This document shows, piece by piece, positions 50,099-61,193 of a DNA stretch of 64,000 nt. Every line of letters starts with the position of its first letter. Positions within the stretch are counted from its first letter, which is position 1. The position numbers and the translations under genes are program-made. The DNA is from Hyaloscypha bicolor E (taxonomy: Eukaryota; Ascomycota; Leotiomycetes; Helotiales; Hyaloscyphaceae): positions 888,152 through 952,151 of the forward strand of contig NW_020194563.1 in NCBI RefSeq assembly GCF_002865645.1, written 5' to 3'. Under the pieces are notes generated by a model that was not told where the DNA came from, ran no database searches, and saw only the letters and a program-made list of their open reading frames with translations.

Positions 50099-51049
50099 TA
50101 ATTTAGATATTTTTATAAAAAATAATTTATAAAAAAATATTATATTTTATTTATTTATTTATTTATTTCTAAAACTTTTTATATTTAATTTAATATAACT
50201 TTTTTTTAAAAATTTTATTATAATAAAAACTAATAAAAATTTTTTTAAATTTTTTAAATTTAATAAAAATTTTAATAAAAATTTTATATAATTTAATAAT
50301 AAAAAATATTATTATTAAAAAAAATTATTATTTAAATTAAATATAAAAGCTTAACTAAAAAATTTTTTTTAATAAATTTTTAGTTTTATAATAAATAATA
50401 TTATTTTAAAAATAAATATTTTATTTTATATTTAAAAAAAAATAAGATTTTATAAATTCTTTTTATTAATATTTTAAAACTAGCTAATAAAAATATAATA
50501 GCTTTTTAATAATAAAAAAAACTAATATTTATTTTTTTTAATATTAAATCTTTAAAAAAATATAGATTTATTTTTTTAATAAAATAATTTACTAAATAAT
50601 ATAATAAATAAATAATTTAAATTTCTATAATTAGCTAATAATAATAATAAATCTTTTAAAATTAGAAATATTTTTTTTATTAATATAAAATCTAATATAA
50701 AATTATTTAAATATTTTAATATATTTTTTATAATTAGACTAAATATTTAGAATTATAAATAGTTTTTAAAAATAATAATTAGAAATATTATTTTAAATAT
50801 TAAAATTTATTTATTAAAATATTTATATTTAAAAATAATAAATAAAAACTTTAAATTAAATATAAATAATTAAATATTAGATTATTTAATTTTTATTTTA
50901 GATATTTATTTTTATAAAAAATAAATTATTATTATATAAAAAAAATAATAAAATATTTTTTTAATTAATTTAATATAAAACTTTTAAAATATATTTCAGA
51001 AATAACTAAAAATAAATTTAAGAACTTTAAAACAAAAAATATATAAATA

Positions 51050-51285
51050 ATATAATAATAGAAATAAAATAATAGAATAAGACTTAAAAATTAATAATTT
51101 CTAATATTTTAAAAATTTAAAGCTAAGAAAAATAAAAGTAAAATATAATAATAAATAAATAAATATAGCTAAAACTATTAAAATCCCGAGTTTTAAAAAT
51201 AAGCTTAGTTTAAATTATAGCTTAAAATCTTAGCTAAAATTAATTTCTTTAACTAAAACTAATTATATAATATTAGTTATTATAA
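51050..51285. mobile_element. MITE copy 3, RIP-mutated
   Basis: Aligns along its length with the other two copies. It is flanked on both sides by ATA (51,047-51,049 and 51,286-51,288), again a 3-bp duplication. It has the same internal deletion as copy 2, so these two belong to one subfamily. Confidence 0.8.
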
Positions 51286-53170
51286 ATAATATAAAAAAAG
51301 ATTATTTTAGAAATAATATATAAATATAATTTAATATAATTTAATATTTCTAGTTTATTAAATTTAATAAATTTTGTTTTAATATTTATATAACTAAAAA
51401 TAATTATATAAAATTATTATTTTATAAAAAGCTATTATTTATAATATTATTATAGTTTTTAAAATCTTTATTATTAATTTTATATTTTAAAGTTCTTAAT
51501 TAATAATAATTTAAATAAATTTATATAAATAATAAATTACTAATATAAAAAAAATATTAATATAAGAAAATATTTAGTATTAAAATATTATTAATATAAA
51601 TATATAATTAGTATTATAAAAATAATTATATTAAAAAGCTATTAATATTATAAAATTACTAATATAAATAATTTATTAATATTATAAAAATAATTATATT
51701 AAGAAATAATTAATATAAAAAATTAATTAATATTAAAAAATTATTAGTATTATTAAATTATTAATATAAATATTTTATTAGTACTAAAAATTAAGAATTT
51801 ATTTAAAATAATATTTAAATATATATAAGTTTTTATTATTAGTAAATCTTATAATTAGATTATATAAGAAAAGTTATTTTAAATATTTAAGAAATATAAT
51901 AATAATTTAAAATTATAAATATTAGAAAGAATTTTCTATTAATATAATTTATATTATAAATAAATTATTATAGTATTTATATAAACTTTTATTTTTATTT
52001 CTTATAAAAATTAAATCTATTTAATATATTTCCTAAAAGCTTTAAAAATATAATTAGATATTAATAATACTATTATTATTATAATTTTTATAATTTTTAT
52101 AATTATATTTATTTATATTTTTTTTATAAATATAAAAAAAGTTATTTTTCTTATTTCTTTATTTTAATATATAATTTACTAATTATTATAAAATATTAGC
52201 TTATTATTTAAAATAGTATATTTATTTCTATTAGTAAAGTTATTAAAAATATAATAATTAGAATATTTATTTTTAGATTTACTAGTATTTATTTTAGTAA
52301 ATACTTTATAAATAATAAAATACTTATTATAAATTTTAGAAAAGTAATAATAAGAAATCTAATTTAGATATTTTTAGCTAAACTTAAAGTATTTATTATA
52401 AATTTATTATTATTATATAAAGAATAAGTTCTAAAATATATATATATATTTTATATATTAAAATTAAAGCTATTAAAAATAAAGGCTATTAGATTTATAA
52501 TAAATAGCTTTTTTTAATTTAGAGTAATTTATTAATTCTTATAAAAGAAATATAAGAAAATTTATAATATTAAACTTAATAGTTTTATAAAAGTAGCTAT
52601 TTCAAAGAATTCTTTTATTAAGCTTATTTATATAAAAGTATTTATAACTAATATAATTATAAAAATATAATATTTATTTTAATAGCTTTATTACTAAAAT
52701 CTTATTACTATTTTTAAAACTTTTATAATAAATAATAGCTTTTATATTATTCTTAAATATATATTTCTTTTTCTTAAGTAAATTATAAGATTACTAGTTT
52801 ATTCTAATAAGTAATAACTTATAATAATTCTTAAATAAGTAAGCTTCTAAATCTATTTAAGAATATATTCTAAAAATAGTAAATTATTACTAGTATAATT
52901 TATTTTATAATAAAAGGCTTCGAATTCGGGTCTTTTATATATTTAAAGATTCTACTAAATATAGATAGTAATATTAAGATTAGTAAATAAGCCTTCTAAT
53001 ATAAGTAATTTATTAGTTAATCTAATCTTCTAGCAAATTCAGAGTATTATTATATAATATTAGAATTAAATAATAAACCTAGTAATATTAAAGCCCTCTT
53101 ATTATAATAGAATTAATACAGAAATATATTAAGAAGAATAATACTATTAGTATTAATAATCTATATTACT

Positions 53171-53550
53171 AGCCTTTAAACTCAGACACCCTCGGATTCC
53201 TCTCCATAATAATATCTGCCGCCTCTATAGCAGAGTTGCTTAAGGCATACAAATACCCCCTCTATTTCGTAAGAGACCTACCCTGACAGTCGCAGTATCC
53301 ACTTCTGAGCCGTCCATAGTTCCTTTCAGGAGTTGAAACTAGCGCATTATACCCAATGAATAGATCGCTTCCACCGACTTGATTGAGCATTCAGTAAAGT
53401 AGCCGTTGTACACACATGCCAGGTTATCTGGGTGAAGCTGCAAGGGCATATGCCAGCAGCAACCAGACACTTCCCAGTTCCGCTATGAACTGAATAATCA
53501 CACCACCACTCACATCAATGCTTTTATAGCAACCTCAGTTCTACTCCAAT
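53171..53550. other. Boundary from AT-rich block to normal DNA
   Basis: Base composition becomes ordinary at about 53,170. No gene seen. Sequence up to 53,550 may be the promoter of the small gene that follows. Confidence 0.4.
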
Positions 53551-54050
53551 ATGAAGTGTAGAGTAATACTGACTCTCTTTATCCTCACGATAGTGGCATA
53601 ACATCATTGGATCTGTCGAGAGACCGCATGTTTACATTCTCCTCAGGCCTAAAGCAGGTCTTTCTAAAGGGCCTTTCGCATGCTTCCGTCCAGCCCTCGA
53701 CACTTCTCCCACACCTTCGGCAGAATCCTACGGATGCACTCGTTGAATCTTCTCGGATCAGCAGTAACAAACTAGCCAGATCCTTCTCCTATTACCGTCC
53801 GCCGAACTTGGAATTGCTCGATATTCCTCTCCACCAGCGAGATTGCGACCCCACCATCTCCAATCTATGGCGGGAACAAAAACAACAAAATTATGATAAT
53901 TCAAAAGCACAGCAGCAAGTCACGCCGTCGACTCAGGACACGTTGGCGCGAGAGGGGGATCTCGGTTTTAAGCCCATAACGGAGCTCAAGGGAATCCCCA
54001 GAGAGCACGGGAAATACGGATCACAAGACTGCGGTTCATCTCGAGAATGA
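53551..54050 (+). CDS. Tentative small secreted protein (two exons)
   Basis: ATG at 53,551 opens a typical signal-peptide start (MKCRVILTLFILTI) that runs into a stop at 53,599. A second open frame of normal codon make-up follows and ends at 54,050. An intron 53,593-53,657 (weak GTGGCA donor, AAGCAG acceptor) would join them in phase to give about 144 aa, with a hydrophobic N-terminus and a polar, cysteine-poor remainder. No family recognised. It lies about 400 bp from the RIP block and its last 15 bases overlap the 3' end of the convergent NACHT gene. Alternatively the downstream frame starts at ATG 53,628, or the frames are chance. Confidence 0.3.
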
Positions 54051-57000
54051 GATCTGCACAGGAAACCCACCAATCCAGTTTGCTTTCACAATCGCCACCT
54101 CTCCATTCTTTGGGATTAGCACAATACCATGCTCATGGAGCGCAATTTGCCGGAGAGACTGGGGACTGATCCAGTCCTTTGGCAGGAAAAAATGCTTCTT
54201 GTGTCGAGTATACGTGGCTTCGATCTCCCACGTGCACAGCCAAAATTGGTGATCGAGGAATACGACACGATCGTCTACCTCTCCAATAAGGCGGTTGACA
54301 TGCTTAGACAAGCCTTCTACGACCACACGATGCTCTCCGGGCCTTCCACTCGATATTCTTGAAAGCTCTATGATGACCACCTCCCGCGTCTGGAGCTGCC
54401 GGTGATCTTGCGCTCTAAACTCATCGCGCACTATGGTTTCCAGTAAGAGAAAGTCGCTTGTTTGGACTGTACGGGCAATAGAAGTAGACCGACCCCCCAA
54501 GCCCTGCGTATCAGACTGTGGTGTCGATTTAAATGGTTTAAGCGTTTTCCAATGATACGCTTGTTCCGTTCCAGCATCAATTCTTAACAGTAGACTGACG
54601 TCGGCAGGATGATTTATCCATACACTTCCTGGAGCGATTCTCTCTCGACAAACCTCGGTATTTTTCTTAGGTTTGAGATTCATGACATATGCTTGTGTCG
54701 GAGTGACTATGAGTAGGTACAAATCCTTGGGATGGAACAAGCAGAGCTCGACCGCTTCTGCATTTTCCATGCGTACGTCGAAAACAGGGAAAACCGCCCA
54801 ACGATTCTTTGTAGTTGTTGGAGGCTCCAATCGCTTTGCAATTACCCGGCCGGAATCGTCGGCCGAAACGAGGTATTTAGATGATGCGGACCAACCAATA
54901 TATATAATGGAGACAGAAGTAGAGTGGTTGGTGACTTTGCGGGATCTTTCGCCCTCTGGGACCGTGAATATTGCGACTGATCCATCTTCCTTCCCGCAGC
55001 AGTAGTAGTCACCGCTGCGGTCAAAAACCAGGGATGTGATAGGCACTTGAGAAGTATCGTCGTTGGAGAGTACCGGGTCTGTAGTGATGGTATCGCTATT
55101 GGTTGACTCGTGACTCGGCAGCTCTATTTGTTCGATTTCACTGGCTTTGATAAGAGCGTCAGGCTCCCATACGTGGCAAAATTCCCCGCGGATGTCGTAG
55201 AATCGAGTAGCATCTGGGGAGAAAGCCAACCCTATAGTCAGCTCATCGTACTTCACTTGATATGAAAGTTGGTATTCCGGCACTGTCCAAACGCTTAAGG
55301 TACCTTGTACGTCGCTTGTTAGCAGCAGATTGCCGTCTAAGCTGAGTACCATCGCCCTTGCGCCAGTATGGCTAACTTGCTTTTGCTCGACATCAGAGAG
55401 ATTGTACGCAACAATTCGGGTGTCTTCGTATAGAACTAGCAGGTGGTCCGTGACCGGATGCCATATTGCGATTTCAGGAGGATCCCACGCATCACCTTGA
55501 GCTATTGTCCGCATTTTGTCCTCCGCAAGTATACATTTCCTTGGGGGGATATACTGATCACGATGCCCAGACTTTCCGCCACCAGGCTGGACGGTCCACA
55601 CGACAACAGGCCGACCACGAAAGATGAGGGCAATCCGCGTGAGATCGGGACTGAAAGACGCACTCCGAACACAGTTATGATCATTCGCCCTCGGTTCCTT
55701 TGCCAGGAACTGCCATTTCTCCTTGCCGCTCGCCAAATCAATGCACTGCACGACGCAGTCATCAAAAGCAACAAGTAGCTCATCGTCGTTGGAACTAAAT
55801 GCCATCGCTCTCGTATGGTGATGAGAGTCTTTCATCATACACTTTACCTCAAGTCCAGTAGTGATGTCCCAGACTCGGATATAATCAATTCCTGAAGTAG
55901 CGACTAAGTTTGACGTTCGACTGCTCGCTATAATGGTAACATATTCCCCGTGAGTGAATCTTCGTGCCTCCTGGCATGTATCTGCATACCAGATGACCAC
56001 GGTGCCATCTATGCCGATAAGAGTAAGAAAGAATGTGTCTTTGCAGAGGATGTAGACAGCTGTTTGTTCTTCACCGGCGGAGATTTTGGCGAGGCAGTCA
56101 CTCCAATCATTTGATGAGAGGCCAGTAACAGCAAAGTTAGAACTGTTCTGGTGTAAGAAGGTACGGCTCATAATAGAGTCGAGAGGGCAGAATGGAATGA
56201 CATTGTTGTGAATAGAGGCAGGGTGTTCCGCGAGATTATTGCCAAAGCGGCCAACCACACGGATTAAGTCGTTCGCCCATTGACGCAACTCAGTGTCGCG
56301 ATTCAACGAAAAGTTCCTCAATGCTCTTTTGGCTTGAGCTCTCCGTTTGACGTAAGTCTTGAGGTTCTGTGCGGCCTTGATCAGGATTCGAAGACGCTGT
56401 GTTAGAGCCACGCCATGAATCCACAGGAGGCAGTGGTTTTCGAGGAAAGATAGAACCTTGATAAGAAGCTCGTCCGAATCCACCAACCCCAGGCTTACGT
56501 GGTATGTCCAGTAAGATAATGCATACAATAGGAATGGATGGCGGTCAAAGACGACAGTATCAGTAAGAGCACGTCCAGCTCCGGTCATATTGTGTAGACC
56601 AGAGAAAACTCGTCGCCACTTTGTAGAGTCGGACAAGAAGTCAATGCAGACTGTTGCTATATGACTATGTGAGTGGTTCTCGTCAAGACTGATCGGTAGA
56701 TCTGTAGTCTTCAAGAGGAGAAACTGCCGTGCGGTGTGATGAATCAAATTGACCTTGGATTTATTGACTACCACAAATTGGCCGCAGATCTCCTCGATTG
56801 CAATTTCCAAGTTCGTAAATCCGTCGAACTCTGGCTTGAGCGCAACCTCGAGCTCCGAAATATCCAAGGGTCTAAAGCAGCATGCAGCCCAGAATAAGAT
56901 GTGGCGCGCAATATCCACTGATCTTTGGTTTTGCTTGGCAATACTTTCGATGAGTCCGCGATACAAAGGCTCCATTCCTTCGGGAATTTCATTGATTGCA

Positions 57001-59116
57001 GCTTTGATATCGTCTTTTAGGACCCAGTTCTTCTCGATCCGAGAGAGCGCCAACTGGACCCATAGGAACGACCCGGATGACCTAGAAATAACCTCTTCAG
57101 CAACTTCAGCTCGCGCTTCATCCGTACCAGGCAAGATTCTCAGGATGCTCGCACGGACAAAGTCCCGGATGTCCGAAAGTGTATCTTCTGCTTTGAGTAA
57201 TTCTGGTTGAGTGGCTGGAAAGTATTGGCTTATGTGGTTCGCAAGGTCTCTCCGTGGTCTGCTGGTGAGTAAAATGTTGATGCGAGTGCTCGACTTGGCT
57301 TTAGAGAGATATTTGATCAATTCTGAGGGGCTCTCTGCTTCATCCAACCCATCGAAGACCCAGTTGAAAGGTCCAGGGAAGGTCATTCGAAACATGATGC
57401 CCTCGAAGATCTTTTCCCATATTATTGATGCTTTTTGCTCCTTAATGTTCATGCCGGTGGCCTCTTGAAACTCCACCAGTCTTGCCGCGAAAGGCTCGTG
57501 GGCGAGCGCAACTTGAAGGGCAATGCTACAAAGCAGGTAAGATAGTGACCGCTTCAACTTGTCGCCATACAGGAAGAAATGGTATTGACAGGTTCCGCTG
57601 TGGCTGCTGTTCTGAGCCTTACCGATAAGGTAGCTTGCTAGGATTGACTTTCCAGATCCCGCGTTCCCGCAAATCCATAGTAGCTTAGGAGACTCTGTGT
57701 CATGCTCGATCCAGCTCCGAACTGCCGAGCGCTGCAGTATCCAGCTGCATGATCCATGCGCAATTCTACCTGACAGATACTGAAAGTCCTCATCGGAGTT
57801 CTCGGGAACTCCAAGGATATCCAGCAGGCACTTTGTAGTGATGAGCTTGGACGTGGGCTTTGCGGCCAGCGTGAGCCTATTTTGTAATTCTCGTGACACG
57901 AAAGATACTGCAGTCTCTAATTAGCTTTTAAAAGTTTGAATAACGCGCTGGATCTAGTTTTACCATTTTTTACCACTTCGCCTATGACCCATTTCAGAAC
58001 GTTTCTAACATTTACATAGTTTGAATCCAGCACGTTCTTGAACTTTACCACTCCATGGTGATCAGCATCCAACGAAGCTGATATTTCGTCGGGATAGCCC
58101 AACTTGGCCGAGTCTTTGTCGACAATCTGTGGACATTAGCTTACAGAGCACTGCTGTGCTTGAACCTGCATACCATTGCCTTCATTTTGCCTATGCTTGT
58201 CTTTTGCGACTCATGGAATGATACCAGCGTGAGGTCACCACAAACTGTTCGAAATTGTTCATTGATATCTTGCAACGTGCCAGAGTTCTTCTCTAGCTCT
58301 GCGACGTAGTGTTTGCCACTTAGTCCAGGCGTCACTTTGAGAATATTCTGAAGTGTTTGAGCATAGTCAGACCCTCGATGAGGAGTGGCCAAAAAGACGA
58401 TGGCTTTGATCTGTGCGATAATTTCGGCATACTGTTGATCAGATCTGCCTAATATACAAGCCTTTCAATCTTAGCGGGACTGCAGTGGGACAAATAGAAG
58501 ATAACTAACAGTACCTTCTTAACCACTAAACCTCCCATCGAATGTGCCACAAAAATGGTTGGAAGCTACTAAGTGTCAGGAATAAACCACGGCGTTGGCC
58601 TTCGGAGCAACTAACCTCACCAACAGCTGGAGGCCTGTCCGTACTAAACTGCAAATCTCCGGAATATGTTTTCATCCTGATAAGCAGGTCTTTTGCAAAG
58701 TCGAGCAAGTTGAGATTGGTATACTCCCCGACAAAGCCCGAATTATAACCAAATGTGAAGATCCTCGCTCCAGAAAGATCTTTGTCCTCGGTGAGCCAAG
58801 GCGGCCAGAAGTTTTCAGCATCTCGTTCCCATGACCAAGTCCGCTTTGACGAGCCTCCCAGACCGTGAACGAAAATCAGATCGAATAGAGGATTTGGCAG
58901 GGAGTATACTAGAGTCAGGCCGAGTGGGTCGGGTGATGCCGTAGAGGTACTGCTGGAGCGCAAAAACACACCAAATTGAGAGCCCTCACCGAGATTCTCA
59001 GAATTGAAGGTAGTAAGACGCGGCCTGATACTGCCGGGTCCAGGCGCATCTACTCCAAGATGGTAAGGAATCGTGGGTTCTGATGCCCTCTTTTGCTGGT
59101 AATTGTACGAGAACAT
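54036..59116 (-). CDS. SesB-like lipase / NACHT / WD40 NOD-like receptor, 1627 aa
   Basis: Minus-strand exons are 59116-58616, 58565-58515, 58461-58174, 58126-57964 and 57916-54036. Introns of 47-53 nt keep phase throughout. Residues about 75-335 form an alpha/beta hydrolase: DLIFVHGLGG, nucleophile Ser176 in AHSMGGLVVKK, FLATPHRGSD, and a candidate catalytic His at 303/304. Next is a NACHT NTPase with P-loop GNAGSGKS (418-425), Walker B FDGLDE (522-527) and TSRP (552-555). A helical linker leads to a C-terminal beta-propeller of degenerate WD40 repeats (about 940-1627, for example IRVWDITTG). This is the layout of fungal NLRs linked to self/non-self recognition and incompatibility; the SesB-like esterase is the putative effector that the NTPase switch controls. 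Its WD repeats are diverged rather than near-identical, unlike HET-E. Intact and unmutated despite lying less than 1 kb from the RIP block. Confidence 0.9.
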
Positions 59117-59799
59117 GTGAGTGTGGTCAGGGACTTCGAAGCCTGGATCAGGATTCTGATCGGTGTTGTTGAGCCTGTTCCACTTCTCTTTACCCTTCCG
59201 TAGCTATTGCTGCAGTGTAAGTATCGGAGCATTTATCATCGCGTTGAATGGGAAGGCGAGAGGAAAGGAATACAAGGTGAAGTTGTTCGTACGCGTACCC
59301 TGTCCATGTTTGCTGTGACCGAATATGCTGACTATTGTACCTGTGCAACAACCTGAGCCAAAGGGGGATTGGCTATCGTTCTCCTCCGAATGAACGACAC
59401 TGACAATGCGACACTGAGATATTCGCTCGCGATCGGCGCAGGAGATGTCGTTCTTGCAAATATCATGCGGCCGGCTGGAGGCTGAAGCAAAGTGGGTTGC
59501 GGAGAACAGGTGCCTCCCCGTGACGCAAAGTCATCGGGCTAGATTCCTATCGCCTCGCGGTAAATATAGTCTGTAATTCCCCAAGGCTGCCTTGCTTGCG
59601 AAGGATTCGTAGCTCACACCATGCGGTGATCCCCGCGTGGGGGCCGGAGACCACGAATGAATGCCCCGGACCACTCATCTTGCTGCTACTTTGGTACTCG
59701 GCGTTCTCTGGTATATTCTACCCTTGCCGGGGGGTCCCACCAATAGAACTTTTAGACTCTGGTAAGATACTACCCTTTAAGGAAAAGTAGATCTTTGTG
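59117..59799. other. Upstream region of the NLR gene
   Basis: Normal-composition DNA upstream of the minus-strand NLR start. Small ORFs on both strands show no recognisable motif. No other feature seen. Confidence 0.4.
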
Positions 59800-59812
59800 G
59801 CTTTTGGAACTG

Positions 59813-59814
<2 letters not shown>
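59800..59814. repeat. Target-site duplication, left copy
   Basis: GCTTTTGGAACTGTT, identical to 60,614-60,628. The two copies bracket a 799-bp insertion. The last two bases also overlap the first unit of the (TTGA)n tail. Confidence 0.85.

Positions 59815-59844
<30 letters not shown>
59813..59844. repeat. (TTGA)8 tetranucleotide tract
   Basis: Eight perfect TTGA units, the 3' tail of the LINE when read on the minus strand. Confidence 0.95.
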
Positions 59845-60613
59845 CATTTATTTACGTCCGAGAGACCTCCCGAAGGGTATGAGGACGTGCTAAGCTAAGG
59901 AGCGTTCCTCAGAACTCAAAGTCCTATTTAGAATAGAGCCAAAAACCACAAGGGGTAAAAAGACTCCCTCCTAAATAGCCCCAGGTCCCTAATCCCGCGG
60001 TGTTACAGTGCCCTTGCCTTAGAAAGCATTTCTTACTATAGCCAGGTATAGATAGGGGCCTATGGCTACTCTCTGTGCATAACCAAACTGCCTTGTGACT
60101 GTGTAAACCTCCCACGGCCAGTTGGGGTGGCCACCAGAACTTTTGTCCTCCTACCCAAGTCCTCCCATAACCCAAATATCCAAGCCCGACCCCTCCCCTT
60201 GTCCTCTCAATACCCTATACCCCCCCTTTTATATCCATAGAAATACCGAGTCCTCGGGCCTGCATCTGCAGGAGGATTCCTCCACCGTATAGCTAGTCCG
60301 AGAGTGAGTTGAGAGAGACGGAAAGGCTACGGTGTCCATCTCGATTTCCCTCGCCGTTCCCGTAGATATATCTCCCCCAAGTATATAGTAGATCGAGCGA
60401 GAGAGGAAGAATTGGAGTCGATATCCTGATCGTGAGTCTCGTCGAGTAGAAGTTTGAGCTCCCGTAGAGGCGCTATACCGCTGGCTTGCGTGAAACCGGT
60501 GGCGGTAAAGGAAAATCTCCCTGCGTTTGCTCGTGACTCAATCTTGGCCCTATGCTCCAGAGAGCATAGGTTGACAGCCTGCACCACGAGGAGGTGTTGA
60601 GTCGTCGCAGGCC
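59815..60613 (-). mobile_element. 5'-truncated non-LTR retrotransposon (LINE)
   Basis: The insertion is bounded by a perfect 15-bp direct repeat. At its left end it carries eight TTGA units (59,813-59,844), which on the minus strand is a 3' tail of (TCAA)n, typical of some fungal LINEs. The minus strand has an open frame from the truncation point to 60,327 (with VQAVNLCSLEHRAKIE early and a stop after about 95 codons), plausibly the C-terminus of the element's ORF2-type protein; the last 480 bp would be 3' UTR. No reverse transcriptase motif is left, so the clade (Tad-like perhaps) is a guess. Composition is normal: it is short, single here and not RIP-mutated. Confidence 0.7.
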
Positions 60614-60628
60614 GCTTTTGGAACTGTT
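60614..60628. repeat. Target-site duplication, right copy
   Basis: GCTTTTGGAACTGTT, identical to 59,800-59,814. Confidence 0.85.
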
Positions 60629-61193
60629 ACGCCTGGTACGAAGTATTAATATATGCAGTACTATCTGTAACCGCTGCCTGAAGTGGCTGCACCCGGAAAA
60701 GGAAGGCTTAAGCACGGCTTTTATTTCTGAATAACCCCAAATTGGGTTGATACAGCTAGCTAGCGCTCACTCGGCTCTCTATGCTTGTACCTTCTCTGCT
60801 TGAATTTTGCTTCAAACTAGGCATAAATTCACTTCGCAATCAATTTAGCATGTGATTAAACCGAGGTCTCTAGGCTTCTAAAGGATTCGTTGTAGAATCA
60901 CCCTATCAAGCAGAATCATCTGCATAATAAATTTCGTGGGGAGACGGGCCCAAGCGACCAATGCGTTGTTAACCTACCACTCATATCGATTTCACCAATC
61001 CACGCAGTGTAACGCATACATCTGCATCTGTCGCCCAAAGTGGTCACACCTAAAAAAAAAGGAGGGCCAAGCGGGGCGTAGACTTGAAAAGCTGACACTC
61101 AGCCTCCTGAGCTCACAAGGAGTCTGGCCCCCACACCAGATCTCAGCGCCCAGCCCACCACCAGCCCGCACGACGGCCCAAAACACCAAAAAA
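60629..61193. other. Upstream region of the hexokinase-family gene
   Basis: Intergenic DNA ending in a C- and A-rich leader just before the ATG at 61,194. It contains an in-frame ORF extension from 60,936 that has no homology-like features. Nothing else seen. Confidence 0.4.

Larger units (their letters stand above)
12775..53170. repeat. 40-kb AT-rich block of RIP-degraded nested repeats
   Basis: Apart from the island at 35,421-42,622, the sequence is nearly all A and T. The remaining C is almost always in CpT and the remaining G in ApG; the few surviving CpGs are almost all in a YCGR context. Recognisable repeats differ from one another mainly by C/T and G/A changes, which is the signature of repeat-induced point mutation. 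No ORF of note survives. It contains at least two copia copies, two MITE copies, two other pairs of long direct repeats and several tandem arrays, each listed separately. Stretches with nothing further to report are roughly 13,330-18,700, 24,170-35,080 and 51,290-53,170. Confidence 0.85.

Noticed and set aside
12775..53170. Inserted mitochondrial DNA as the cause of the AT-richness
   Set aside because: Recognisable LTR elements and MITEs are present, and the sequence differs from intact copies by C-to-T and G-to-A changes; that is RIP, not mitochondrial origin.
57917..59116. Independent lipase gene upstream of the NACHT gene
   Set aside because: The last lipase exon splices in phase (donor at 57,963, acceptor at 57,917) into the NACHT exon, which itself lacks an ATG start.
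59924..60175. Minus-strand ORF of 83 codons inside the LINE
   Set aside because: It lies in the presumed 3' untranslated part and shows no domain.
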